A stretch of DNA of 35,854 nucleotides. Source: Rhizobacter sp. GTDB taxonomy: Bacteria > Pseudomonadota > Gammaproteobacteria > Burkholderiales > Burkholderiaceae_C. Shown here one piece after another: positions 9,200-18,056 of the stretch (its first letter is position 1; each line of letters opens with the position of its first letter). The position numbers were made by a program, and so were the translations under genes. The stretch is taken from NCBI GenBank assembly GCA_023954175.1, contig JAMLIM010000038.1:1-35854 (forward strand). Direction: 5' to 3'. The notes beneath the pieces are model-generated. The model saw only the letters and a list, made by a program, of their open reading frames with translations, was not told the DNA's origin and searched no databases.

Positions 9200-11905
9200 A
9201 TGTCCGCACTGCCTGAATCATTTCTCGGCGCCTCGGCCAACGACACCGACGCACAGGAAACACGCGAATGGCTCGAAGCCTTGTCGGCGGTCATCGGTGC
9301 CGAGGGTGGCGAGCGCGCCCACTTCCTGCTCACCGAACTGATCGACCACGCACGCCAGGCCGGTGTCGACCTGCCGTTCTCGGCCAATACCGCCTACATC
9401 AACACGATCCCCACGGACCAGGAGGAACGTACCCCGGGCAACATCGAGATCGAGGAACGGCTGCGCGCCTACATGCGCTGGAACGCGATGGCGATGGTCG
9501 TCAAGGCCAATCGCCTGCACCCGGCCGACGGCGGCGACCTCGGTGGCCATATCGCGAGCTTCGCGTCGCTCGCGACGATGCTCGGCACCGGCTTCAACCA
9601 CTTCTGGCATGCCGAGACCGAGAACCATGGCGGCGACCTGATCTATCACCAGGGCCATTCGTCGCCGGGGATCTACGCGCGTGCCTTCATGGAAGGGCGC
9701 ATCAGCGAGGAGCAACTGGTCAACTTCCGCCAGGAGGTCGACGGCAAGGGCATCTCGAGCTACCCGCACCCCAAGCTGATGCCCGAGTTCTGGCAGTTCT
9801 CCACCGTCTCGATGGGCCTCGGCCCGCTGATGGCGATCTACCAGGCGCGCTTCCTCAAGTACCTGCACGCACGCGGCATCGCCGACACGTCGAATCGCAA
9901 GGTCTGGGTCTTCTGCGGTGACGGCGAGATGGACGAGCCCGAGTCGCTCGGCGCGGTCGGCCTCGCGGCGCGCGAGAAGCTCGACAACCTGATCTTCGTC
10001 ATCAACTGCAACCTGCAGCGCCTGGACGGCCCGGTGCGTGGCAACGGCAAGATCATCCAGGAGCTCGAGAGCGAGTTCCGCGGCTCGGGCTGGAACGTCA
10101 TCAAGCTGCTCTGGGGCAGCTACTGGGATCCGCTGCTGGCGCGCGACAAGGAGGGCATCCTGCGCAAGGTGATGATGGATACCGTCGACGGCGACTATCA
10201 GGCGTTCCGCGCGAACGACGGCGCCTTCGTGCGCAAGAACTTCTTCGGTCGCCATCCGAAGTTGCTCGAGATGGTGGCGAACATGAGCGACGAGGACGTC
10301 TGGCGCCTGAACCGCGGCGGCCACGATCCGCAGAAGGTCTATGCGGCATTTCACCGCGCGAATGCGCACCGCGGTCAGCCGACGGTGCTCCTCGTCAAGA
10401 CCGTCAAGGGCTACGGCATGGGTCGCAGCGGCGAAGGCAAGAACACCGCGCACCAGACGAAGAAGCTGATCGACGAGGACGTGAAGGCGTTTCGCGACCG
10501 CTTCAACATCCCGATTCCCGACGACCAGCTCGGCGACATCCCGTTCATCCAACCGCCCGAAGACACGCCCGAGACGCAGTACCTGCATGCGCATCGCAAG
10601 GCGCTCGGGGGCTACCTGCCGCACCGGCGGACGAAGGCCGACGAAAAACTCGTCGTGCCGCCGCTCGACACGTTCAAGGCCGTGCTCGAGCCGACCGCCG
10701 AAGGCCGCGAGATCTCGACCACGCAGGCCTTCGTGCGCTTCCTGTCGCAGCTGCTGCGCGACAAGGAGCTCGGCCCGCGCGCGGTGCCGATCGTCGTCGA
10801 CGAAGCGCGCACCTTCGGCATGGAGGGCCTGTTCCGCCAGATCGGCATCTACAACCCCGCGGGCCAGAACTACACGCCGGTCGACAAGGACCAGGTGATG
10901 TACTACCGCGAGGACAAGGCCGGCCAGGTGCTGCAGGAAGGCATCAACGAACCGGGCGGCATGGGCAGCTGGATCGCCGCGGCGACGTCGTACTCGACGA
11001 GCAACCGCATCATGGTGCCGTTCTACGTCTACTACTCGATGTTCGGCTTCCAGCGCTTCGGCGACCTGGCCTGGGCCGCCGGCGACATGCTCGCGCGCGG
11101 CTTCCTGCTCGGCGGCACCTCCGGGCGCACGACGCTCAACGGCGAGGGCCTGCAGCATGAGGACGGCCACAGCCATGTGCTGGCGAGCACGATTCCGAAC
11201 TGCATCAGCTACGACCCGACCTTCGCGCACGAGGTCGGCGTCATCCTGCACCATGGCCTGAAGCGCATGGTCGAGCAGCAGGACGATGTGTACTTCTACA
11301 TCACGCTGCTCAACGAGAACTACGCCCAGCCCGGCCTGCGCGCAGGGACCGAAGAAGAAATCATCAAGGGCATGTACCTGCTGCAGGAGGGCGCGAAGAA
11401 GACGCCGCGCGTGAACCTGCTCGGCTCCGGCACGATCCTGCTCGAGAGCATCGCGGCGCAGGCACTGCTCGAAAACGACTGGGGCGTGGCGGCCAACATC
11501 TGGAGCTGCCCGAGCTTCAACCAGCTCGCGCGCGACGGCCAGGACACCGAGCGCTGGAACCTGCTGCACCCGACGCAGACGCCGCGCGTGCCCTACGTCG
11601 CCCAGCAGCTTGAGAAGCACGCCGGGCCGGTCGTCGCGTCGACCGACTACATCAAGAACTACGCCGAGCAGATCCGCGCCTACATGCCCAAGGGCCGCCA
11701 CTACAAGGTGCTCGGCACCGACGGTTACGGCCGCAGCGACTTCCGCTCCAAGCTGCGCGAGCACTTCGAGATCAACCGCCACTTCATCGTCGTCGCCGCA
11801 CTGAAGGCGCTCGCGGATGAAGGCACGCTGCCCGCGGCCAAGGTGGCCGAGGCGATCACGAAGTACGGCATCAACGCCGACAAGGTGAACCCGCTGTATG
11901 CGTGA
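9200..11905 (+). CDS. aceE: Pyruvate dehydrogenase E1 component (homodimeric type)
   Basis: AceE decarboxylates pyruvate with thiamine diphosphate and passes the acetyl group to lipoyl-AceF in the cytoplasmic PDH complex. The 901-residue length fits the single-chain alpha2 E1 of gammaproteobacteria and betaproteobacteria. The thiamine diphosphate/magnesium motif runs from CGDGEMDEPES (G240-D241-G242) to NCNLQRLDGPVRGNG (around 269-280). HIASFASLATMLGTGFNHFW and GRTTLNGEGLQHEDGHSHV, both typical of AceE, are intact. The ATG at 9200 has GGAG eight bases before it. An in-frame ATG at 9137 is rejected because it would translate through the operator palindrome into sequence with no family similarity. 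First gene of aceE-aceF-lpdA. Confidence 0.98.
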   Translation: MSALPESFLGASANDTDAQETREWLEALSAVIGAEGGERAHFLLTELIDHARQAGVDLPFSANTAYINTIPTDQEERTPGNIEIEERLRAYMRWNAMAMVVKANRLHPADGGDLGGHIASFASLATMLGTGFNHFWHAETENHGGDLIYHQGHSSPGIYARAFMEGRISEEQLVNFRQEVDGKGISSYPHPKLMPEFWQFSTVSMGLGPLMAIYQARFLKYLHARGIADTSNRKVWVFCGDGEMDEPESLGAVGLAAREKLDNLIFVINCNLQRLDGPVRGNGKIIQELESEFRGSGWNVIKLLWGSYWDPLLARDKEGILRKVMMDTVDGDYQAFRANDGAFVRKNFFGRHPKLLEMVANMSDEDVWRLNRGGHDPQKVYAAFHRANAHRGQPTVLLVKTVKGYGMGRSGEGKNTAHQTKKLIDEDVKAFRDRFNIPIPDDQLGDIPFIQPPEDTPETQYLHAHRKALGGYLPHRRTKADEKLVVPPLDTFKAVLEPTAEGREISTTQAFVRFLSQLLRDKELGPRAVPIVVDEARTFGMEGLFRQIGIYNPAGQNYTPVDKDQVMYYREDKAGQVLQEGINEPGGMGSWIAAATSYSTSNRIMVPFYVYYSMFGFQRFGDLAWAAGDMLARGFLLGGTSGRTTLNGEGLQHEDGHSHVLASTIPNCISYDPTFAHEVGVILHHGLKRMVEQQDDVYFYITLLNENYAQPGLRAGTEEEIIKGMYLLQEGAKKTPRVNLLGSGTILLESIAAQALLENDWGVAANIWSCPSFNQLARDGQDTERWNLLHPTQTPRVPYVAQQLEKHAGPVVASTDYIKNYAEQIRAYMPKGRHYKVLGTDGYGRSDFRSKLREHFEINRHFIVVAALKALADEGTLPAAKVAEAITKYGINADKVNPLYA

Positions 11906-11923
11906 GCACCGCCGAATCGAGGC

Positions 11924-11972
11924 CTTGCGGTGCAGGTTCACATCGCGCAGCGATGTGAGCCGGAGCCGCAAG
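11924..11972 (+). other. Large two-part hairpin between aceE and aceF
   Basis: The 114-base gap between aceE and aceF holds a strong RNA stem-loop. The inner stem TCACATCGC (11938-11946) pairs perfectly with GCGATGTGA (11950-11958) around a three-base loop. It extends by three more pairs, one of them G-U. After a small internal loop, an outer stem CTTGCGG (11924-11930) pairs with CCGCAAG (11966-11972). No T-run follows, so it is not a standard terminator. It could set the ratio of E1 to E2 by partial termination, RNase processing or message stabilisation. The structure is read directly; the role is inference. Confidence 0.55.
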
Positions 11973-12019
11973 ATCAACCCGTTGAACGCCTGAAGCCGCC
12001 CCTGGCCTGGAGACAAGAC

Positions 12020-13706
12020 ATGGCATTGGTCGAAGTAAAGGTCCCGGACATCGGTGACTTCAAGGATGTGGAAGTCATCGAACTGCTGGTGAAGCCGGGC
12101 GACACGGTCGCGGCCGAGCAGAGCCTGATCACGGTCGAATCCGACAAGGCGTCGATGGAGATTCCGTCCTCCCACGCCGGCGTCGTCAAGGACATCAAGA
12201 TCCAGCTCGGCGACAAGGTCAACGAGGGCTCGCTCCTGCTGACGCTCGAGAGCGAGGCCGGGGCCGCCGCGCCCGCTGCGCCCGCGGCGACGACCGAGAG
12301 CCCGGTGGCGGCGTCGCCTGCGCCCACGCCAGCACCCACGCCTGCCCCGCAAGCCGCGTCAGGCGCGGGCGGCACGGTCGAGGTGAAGGTGCCGGACATC
12401 GGCGACTTCGATCAGGTCGCGGTGATCGAGGTGATGGTCAAGCCGGGCGACAGCGTCAAGGTCGAGCAGTCGCTCATCACGGTCGAATCGGACAAGGCGT
12501 CGATGGAGATTCCGTCGTCGCACGCCGGCATCGTGAAAGAGGTTCGCGTCCAGCTCGGCGACAAGGTGAGCGAGGGCAGCGTGGTCGTGCTGCTCGAGTC
12601 CGCTGCCGGGTCGGTTGCGCCGGCCCCGTCCGCACCGGCCGCGGCGCCGGCGAAGGCAGCGCCAGCCGCACCGACTTCCGCACCGACGTCCGCACCGGCG
12701 CCCGCGCCGACCGAGCGTCAGTCGCCCACCGCGGCGCTGCCCCCGCTCGAGCCGGCTGCGCCGAGCGGGGCGCTGCCCCATGCATCGCCGAGCATCCGCA
12801 AGCTCGCCCGCGAACTCGGCGTGCCGCTTGCCGAGGTGCGCGGCAGCGGGCTCAAGGGCCGCATCACGCAGGACGACGTGCAGGATTTCGTCAAGGGCGT
12901 GATGTCGGGCAGCGTGCAGACGGCGGCGCAGAAGTCCAGGTCCGCGCCTGCGGCGGCCGCGACCGGTGGCGCGTTCCCCGGCCTGCTCGCCTGGCCGCAG
13001 GTCGACTTCACGAAGTTCGGCGCCGTCGAGCGCAAGGACCTCTCCCGCATCAAGAAGATCAGCGGCGCCAACCTGCACCGCAACTGGGTCGTCATCCCGC
13101 ACGTGACGAATCACGACGACGCCGACATCACCGATCTCGAAGCCTTCCGCGTGCAGACGAACAAGGAGAACGAGAAGTCGGGTGTGAAGATCACGATGCT
13201 CGCGTTCCTGATCAAGGCCTCGGTGGCGGCACTGAAGAAGTTCCCCGACTTCAATGCTCGCTCGACGGCGATCAGCTCGTGCTGAAGAAGTACTTCCACA
13301 TCGGCTTCGCCGCCGACACGCCCAACGGACTGATGGTGCCGGTCATCAAGGACGCTGACCAGAAGGGCGTGATCCAGCTCTCGCAGGAGATGGGGAACTC
13401 GCCAAGAAGGCGCGCGACGGCAAGCTCAGCCCGACCGAGATGAGCGGCGCCTGCTTCACGATCTCGTCGCTCGGCGGCATCGGCGGGCGCTACTTCACGC
13501 CGATCATCAATGCGCCGGAGGTCGCGATCCTCGGCGTGTGCCGCAGCGCGATCGAACCGCGCTGGGACGGCAAGGCCTTCCAGCCGCGCCTGATGCTGCC
13601 GCTCAGCCTGAGCTGGGATCACCGCGTGATCGACGGTGCCTCTGCCGCACGCTTCAATGTGTACCTGTCGCAGATCCTGGCGGACTTCCGCCGGGTGCTG
13701 CTGTAA
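12020..13706 (+). pseudogene. aceF: Dihydrolipoamide acetyltransferase (PDH E2), broken by two frameshifts
   Basis: AceF transfers acetyl groups from its lipoyl arms to CoA and forms the PDH core. In order: lipoyl domain 1 (about 1-77, lipoyl-lysine K43 in ESDKASME), an Ala/Pro/Thr linker, lipoyl domain 2 (about 121-195), a long Ala/Pro linker, the E3-binding domain ([27 protein letters not shown]) and the start of the catalytic domain. The first frame ends at 13285 in a non-family tail. Homology continues without a break in frame +1 from 13258 (starting [17 protein letters not shown]) and again in a third frame from 13395 to the stop at 13706, including the active-site DHRVIDG. Two single missing bases, near 13256-13258 and in the G-run at 13392-13395, explain everything. 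All three segments look fully conserved, so sequencing or assembly error is more likely than a true dead gene. Unbroken, the product would be about 563 residues. Confidence 0.88.
12143..12168 (+). repeat. 26-base repeat in lipoyl-domain coding (copy 1 of 3)
   Basis: An identical 26-base stretch encoding the lipoylation site (DKASMEIPS) occurs at 12143-12168 and 12491-12516 in aceF and at 13842-13867 in lpdA. The flanking domain sequences are also very similar at DNA level, so the three lipoyl domains look like duplications kept alike by selection or gene conversion. The copies could recombine with each other or confuse short-read assembly. Confidence 0.85.
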
Positions 13707-13718
13707 GAGGAGCCGACG

Positions 13719-15542
13719 ATGGCGATCACCGAGATCAAGGTGCCGGACATCGGCGACTTCAAGGACGTTGCGGTCATCGAACTGCTCGTCAAGCCGGGCG
13801 ACACGGTGAAGACCGAGCAGTCGCTGATCACCGTCGAGAGCGACAAGGCGTCGATGGAGATTCCGTCGTCGGCGGCCGGCGTCGTCAAGGAGCTGAAGGT
13901 CAAGCTCGGCGATACGGTCAACGAGGGCGATCTGATCCTGACGCTGGAAGGCGATGCAGCCGCGAGCGTGGCTGCGCCTGCGCAGGCTGCTGCGCCGGCG
14001 CCTGCGGCTGTGCCGGCCGCTGCGGCTGCTGCGGCAAGCCCCGCCTCGCCACCTGCGCCCGCGGCTGCCGCCGCGGCGCCGAGCGTTGCGGCCTTCGATG
14101 GCAGCGTCGATCTGGAGTGCGACCTGCTCGTGCTCGGTGCCGGGCCGGGCGGCTACTCGGCGGCGTTTCGCGGCGCCGATCTCGGCCTGAAGGTGGTGCT
14201 CGTCGAGCGCCATGCGACGCTCGGCGGCGTGTGCCTGAACGTCGGCTGCATTCCGTCGAAGGCGCTGCTGCACGTCGCAGCGGTGATCGACGAGGTCAGA
14301 CATTTCGACACTCTCGGTGTGAGCTTTGGCGCGCCGAGCGTCGATCTGGCCAGGCTCAAGGCGCACAAGGACAAGGTGGTTGGCCGGCTCACCGGCGGCC
14401 TCGCCGCGATGGCGAAGATGCGCAAGGTGACAGTGGTGCAGGGCAGCGCCGAGTTCGCAGGTCCGTTTCAGCTGTCGGTCGCGCTCGCGAAGGGAGGCAC
14501 GCAGGTGATCGGCTTCAAGCGCGCGATCATCGCCGCCGGCTCGGAGGCGGTGAAGCTGCCCTTCCTGCCGAACGACGATCCGCGCATCGTCACGAGCACC
14601 GGCGCGCTCGAGCTGCGCCAGAGCCCGAAGCGCATGCTCGTCATCGGCGGCGGCATCATCGGCCTCGAGATGGGCACGGTGTATTCGACGCTCGGCGCGC
14701 GCCTCGACGTCGTCGAGATGATGGACGCGTTGATGCTCGGCGCCGACCGCGACCTCGTCAAGGTCTGGCAGAAGATGAACGCGCCGCGCTTCGACAACAT
14801 CATGCTGAAGACGAAGACGGTCGGCGCCGAGGCCAGGCCCGACGGCATCCTCGTCAAGTTCGAGGGCGAGGGCAAGCTGAGCGAGCAGACCTACGACCTC
14901 GTGCTGCAGGCCGTCGGCCGCGTGCCCAACGGCAAGAAGATCGGCGCCGACAAGGCCGGCGTCGCGGTCGGCGAGCGCGGCTTCATTGCCGTCGATCGCC
15001 AGATGCGGACCAACGTCGCGCACATCTTCGCGATCGGTGACATCGTCGGCCAGCCGATGCTTGCGCACAAGGCGGTGCACCAGGCGCATGTCGCGGCGGA
15101 GGTCGCCGCCGGTGAACAGCTCGGCGACGACAAGCTCGCCCGCACCGCCTTCGATGCGCGCGTCATCCCGAGCGTCGCCTACACCGACCCCGAAGTGGCC
15201 TGGGTCGGCGTCACCGAGGACGAAGCGAAAGCTCAGGGGCTGAAGGTCAAGAAGGGCCTGTTCCCGTGGAACGCATCGGGGCGGGCGATCGCCAACGGCC
15301 GCGACGAGGGCTTCACCAAATTGCTGTTCGACGAGGCGACCCACCGCATCGTCGGCGGCGGCATTGTCGGCACGCATGCGGGCGACATGATCGGCGAGAT
15401 CGCGCTCGCGATCGAGATGGGCGCCGATGCGGTCGACATCGGTAAGACGATCCACCCGCACCCGACGCTCGGCGAGTCGATCGGCCTCGCTGCCGAAGCG
15501 TTCGAAGGCGCCTGCACCGATCTGCCGCCGGTGAAGCGCTGA
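13719..15542 (+). CDS. lpdA: Dihydrolipoamide dehydrogenase (PDH E3) with N-terminal lipoyl domain
   Basis: E3 reoxidises dihydrolipoyl groups of E2, passing electrons through FAD to NAD. The 607-residue chain is about 130 longer than a plain E3 because it begins with a lipoyl domain (1-77, K43 in ESDKASME) and an Ala/Pro linker. The same layout is known for PDH-type E3 in Ralstonia/Cupriavidus and Neisseria. Then come the FAD motif LGAGPGG (about 139-145), the redox disulfide C172/C177 in [15 protein letters not shown], the NAD motif [12 protein letters not shown] (about 307-318), a second FAD region ([15 protein letters not shown]) and the C-terminal HPHPTLGE with the catalytic His. A strong AGAGGAG site precedes ATG 13719, 12 bases after the aceF stop. 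Last gene of the PDH operon. Confidence 0.98.
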   Translation: MAITEIKVPDIGDFKDVAVIELLVKPGDTVKTEQSLITVESDKASMEIPSSAAGVVKELKVKLGDTVNEGDLILTLEGDAAASVAAPAQAAAPAPAAVPAAAAAAASPASPPAPAAAAAAPSVAAFDGSVDLECDLLVLGAGPGGYSAAFRGADLGLKVVLVERHATLGGVCLNVGCIPSKALLHVAAVIDEVRHFDTLGVSFGAPSVDLARLKAHKDKVVGRLTGGLAAMAKMRKVTVVQGSAEFAGPFQLSVALAKGGTQVIGFKRAIIAAGSEAVKLPFLPNDDPRIVTSTGALELRQSPKRMLVIGGGIIGLEMGTVYSTLGARLDVVEMMDALMLGADRDLVKVWQKMNAPRFDNIMLKTKTVGAEARPDGILVKFEGEGKLSEQTYDLVLQAVGRVPNGKKIGADKAGVAVGERGFIAVDRQMRTNVAHIFAIGDIVGQPMLAHKAVHQAHVAAEVAAGEQLGDDKLARTAFDARVIPSVAYTDPEVAWVGVTEDEAKAQGLKVKKGLFPWNASGRAIANGRDEGFTKLLFDEATHRIVGGGIVGTHAGDMIGEIALAIEMGADAVDIGKTIHPHPTLGESIGLAAEAFEGACTDLPPVKR

Positions 15543-15555
15543 GGCCCGGGGCGCC

Positions 15556-15583
15556 GGCGCGCCCGCGAGAATGCGGGCGCGCT
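15556..15583 (+). terminator. GC-rich hairpin after lpdA, probable end of the PDH operon
   Basis: GCGCGCCCGC (15557-15566) pairs perfectly with GCGGGCGCGC (15573-15582) around a six-base GAGAAT loop, with one extra G-U pair at the base. It starts 14 bases after the lpdA stop. No T-run follows, so it is not a canonical intrinsic terminator. It may protect the message 3' end or work with Rho. Confidence 0.5.
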
Positions 15584-15653
15584 GTCGAGGGCCGCAAGGC
15601 GGATGCGCCGGCGGACGTTGTCGCGCGTCGCTGTCGCGTCGCAGTTGCTGTCA

Positions 15654-15670
15654 CGAATTGACGCAATTCG
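15654..15670. promoter_or_regulatory. Perfect inverted repeat upstream of the GGDEF/EAL gene
   Basis: CGAATTG (15654-15660) and CAATTCG (15664-15670) form a perfect palindrome around ACG, 31 bases before the start codon of the next gene. It is AT-richer than its surroundings. It could be an operator or a leader hairpin. It shares GCAATTCG with the aceE operator, which may be chance. Confidence 0.35.
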
Positions 15671-15701
15671 CTCAAGTCGCCGCCGCGCCGGACGACATTG
15701 A

Positions 15702-17252
15702 ATGGATGCGATCGAACCCGCAGCCGCCCGCGCGGCATCCGAATTCAGCGCGGCGCGCGACATGCTGAGCTTTCTCACCGGCTTCGGCGCGGCCCTGTTG
15801 CTCGCCGCAATCGTCGGTGCGCTCGTCTGGTGGCGCGCGCGACGCGATCTGCAGCACGTGGCCCGGCAGGCGCGCGGCGTGCTGGACGGCAACTACGGCG
15901 CGCTCGATGATCCCGCGAATGCCGAACTGGGTGTCGTCGTCGATGCGCTCAACGACATGCTCCAGCGCTGGCGCGACGCGCTCGGTGACCGCGCGGCCGA
16001 ACTCGAGCAGTTGCGGCGCAAGGCCAATGTCGACGGCTTGACCGGCCTGTTCAAGCGCGGCCACTTCCTGGGCCGGCTCGAAGCCGCGCTGCAGCGCGAG
16101 GACGGCAACGAGCACTGCGGCCTCGTCCTGTTGCGCGTGCGCGAGCTCGATGCGATGAACCGCGAACTCGGCCGCGACGCGACCGACCAGGTTCTGCGTG
16201 CGATCGCGCAGGCCTTGAGCGCCTACAGCGAGTGTGTGCCGGGCTGCTTTCCGGGGCGCTTGAACGGTGCCGATTTCGCGCTCTGCCTGCCGGTCGGCGG
16301 CATGGCGCAGGAGACGGCCCAGGCGCTCGCGCGCGCGCTGCAGGCGGTGCTGCCGGCGATGGGCCCGCAGCTCGCGGTGGCGCTCGGCGCGATCGAGTTG
16401 CAGCGCGAGATCGGCCTGGCGCAGGCGCTCGCGGCGGCCGATCAGGCGCTCGCGCGGGCCGAGTCGCGCGGCGCCTATGCGGTCGCTTTCGGCGTGTCGG
16501 AGTCGGCGCCGCTGCCGCATCATGGCGAAGACGCCTGGCGGCGCGGCATCGGCGATGCGCTCGCCGGCGGCCGCGCGAAGCTGGCGCAGTTCCCGCTCAT
16601 CGACGCCATGCATGCGCTCGTGCACCTGGAGTGCCCGATGCGCCTGCAGTTGCTGCCCGGTGGTGCCTTCGAGGTGGGCGCGCGCTGGCTGCCGCTTGCG
16701 CTGCGCGCGCGGCTGACGACGGATGTGGACGTGCGCGCGGTGGCGCTCGCGCTCGAGGCTATCGCGAACGACGGCGTCGCGCGCTGCGTCAACCTGTCGC
16801 CGGCGTCGCTTGCGGACGCGAGCCTGGCGCCGCGGCTGCGGGCGCTGCTGTTCGCCGCGCCGCGCGCCGCGCGCCAGTTGTCGATCGAGGTGGCCGAAGA
16901 GGCCGCGCTCGAGCGCTTTGCCCCGCTGCAGCAGCTCGGCCGCCAGCTGCGGCCGTGCGGCGTGCGGCTCGGGCTCGAACATGCCGGCAACGGCTTGGGC
17001 CGCATCGATCGCCTGTTCGAGATCGGCCTGGACTTCATCAAGCTCGACGTTTCGGCCACGCGCGGTGTCGCGAGCGAGGCGCAGCGCGCGGTCTTCGTGC
17101 GCGCCAGCATCGAACTGCTGCACCGCATGTCGTTGCCGGTGTACGCCGAGGGCGTCGCCGACGCCGACGATGCGCGCGAGCTGTGGGCCTGCGGCATCGA
17201 CGGCATCACCGGGCCGTGGGCGAGTGCCCAGCGCCCGCAATCCGTCAGCTGA
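15702..17252 (+). CDS. Membrane protein with degenerate GGDEF and EAL domains
   Basis: A 516-residue protein with one membrane helix (about 22-45), a HAMP-like/coiled segment (about 46-110) and a GGDEF-fold region beginning NVDGLTGLFKRGHF. Its active-site loop reads RLNGADF instead of GGDEF, so diguanylate cyclase activity is unlikely. An EAL-like region follows. The EAL triplet is replaced (FEVGARW), NLSP and the IEVAEE glutamate are kept, the usual DDFG metal motif reads LEHAGNG, and DFIKLD and YAEGV are recognisable. Loss of the DD metal motif argues against phosphodiesterase activity. This suggests a c-di-GMP receptor or protein-interaction role, by analogy with LapD-type proteins, which it does not otherwise resemble (no large periplasmic domain). 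It follows the PDH operon with 159 bases between. Confidence 0.83.
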   Translation: MDAIEPAAARAASEFSAARDMLSFLTGFGAALLLAAIVGALVWWRARRDLQHVARQARGVLDGNYGALDDPANAELGVVVDALNDMLQRWRDALGDRAAELEQLRRKANVDGLTGLFKRGHFLGRLEAALQREDGNEHCGLVLLRVRELDAMNRELGRDATDQVLRAIAQALSAYSECVPGCFPGRLNGADFALCLPVGGMAQETAQALARALQAVLPAMGPQLAVALGAIELQREIGLAQALAAADQALARAESRGAYAVAFGVSESAPLPHHGEDAWRRGIGDALAGGRAKLAQFPLIDAMHALVHLECPMRLQLLPGGAFEVGARWLPLALRARLTTDVDVRAVALALEAIANDGVARCVNLSPASLADASLAPRLRALLFAAPRAARQLSIEVAEEAALERFAPLQQLGRQLRPCGVRLGLEHAGNGLGRIDRLFEIGLDFIKLDVSATRGVASEAQRAVFVRASIELLHRMSLPVYAEGVADADDARELWACGIDGITGPWASAQRPQSVS

Positions 17253-17317
17253 GAAGAACACCGGGCAGTTCCGTGCTGCCACCGCCGCAGGCGGCGCGCA
17301 TGCGGCGTGAAGCAGAC

Positions 17318-17352
17318 GGGCAGGGCGGGAAGAGCGGGAAGGGCGGGTCGGG
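17318..17352 (+). other. G-run tract with quadruplex potential
   Basis: Seven GGG runs occur within 35 bases (17318-17320, 17323-17325, 17327-17329, 17336-17338, 17341-17343, 17345-17347, 17350-17352), separated by loops of one to six bases. It lies between the convergent EAL-type gene and the NUDIX gene and would be in the 3' untranslated RNA of the former. The pattern satisfies the usual G-quadruplex rule. It may help end or stabilise the transcript; no function is demonstrated. Confidence 0.5.
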
Positions 17353-17360
17353 CGCGCGAC

Positions 17361-17906
17361 CTATCCGATGTCGCCGCAATGCATGTCGAAGACACCTCTG
17401 CGCCGATCGTCGAAATAGCGCTGCAACGTCTCCCGCACGGTGCGAAACGCGAGCTCGTCCCAGGGGACCGCCTCTTCGGTGAAGAGCCTTGCCTCGATCG
17501 TTTCGGCGCCCGGCGCGAAGTTGGCATCGAGCAGCCGCGCACGATAGAAGAAGTGCACCTGGCCGGCGCGCACGACGTTGAGCACCGTGTACAGGCCTTC
17601 GAGCTCGATGCGCGCGCCGGCCTCCTCGGCGGTCTCGCGCAGCGCGCCTTCGGCGAGCGTCTCGCCGAGTTCGTGAAAGCCCGCCGGCAGCGTCCACAGG
17701 CCGTAGCGCGGCTCGATGTTGCGCTTGCACAGCAGCACCGCGTCGCCCCAGACGGGCACCGTGCCGACGACGTTCAGCGGGTTCTCGTAGTGCACATGGC
17801 CGCAGACGGTGCAGGTCGCGCGATCGCGGTTGTCGTCGGCCGGCACCTGGTAGCGCACCGGGCTGCCGCAGGCCTTGCAATGCTTGAAACTGCGGGCTTG
17901 AAACAT
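17361..17906 (-). CDS. NUDIX hydrolase with N-terminal zinc ribbon
   Basis: A 181-residue cytoplasmic hydrolase of nucleoside diphosphate-linked compounds. Residues 1-45 form a zinc ribbon with two Cys pairs (HCKACGS and CTVCGH), as in the Nudix_N_2 group. The Nudix box is complete: GFHELGETLAEGALRETAEEAG, matching G-x5-E-x7-RE-x2-EE-x-G. The substrate is not determined; NADH-pyrophosphatase-like or ADP-ribose activity is possible, but the full NudC layout is absent. The frame is open far upstream, but homology starts at MFQARSFKHCKAC, ATG 17906. It is divergent from the FAH gene, with 150 bases between; I see no clear promoter there. Confidence 0.92.
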   Translation of the reverse strand: MFQARSFKHCKACGSPVRYQVPADDNRDRATCTVCGHVHYENPLNVVGTVPVWGDAVLLCKRNIEPRYGLWTLPAGFHELGETLAEGALRETAEEAGARIELEGLYTVLNVVRAGQVHFFYRARLLDANFAPGAETIEARLFTEEAVPWDELAFRTVRETLQRYFDDRRRGVFDMHCGDIG

Positions 17907-18056
17907 GCGCCGAGTGTAGCGTCGGGACCCACTGCGGAGCAGCCGCGATCGGCAGCGCGCGCCTCGTTGCGCAGCGCGTGGCGTGCCCGGCGGCGTGCGC
18001 GGTGGCATGGCATGATGCGACCGGTCCGCAACACGCGATGCCCGGAGTTCTTTCGC

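Noticed and set aside
9218-12352. A 1,044-codon minus-strand frame across aceE and aceF
   Set aside because: Antisense shadow of two firmly identified genes; it crosses the intergenic hairpin and shows no domain.
13272-15461. A 729-codon minus-strand frame opposite lpdA
   Set aside because: Shadow of lpdA codon structure, no recognisable domain.
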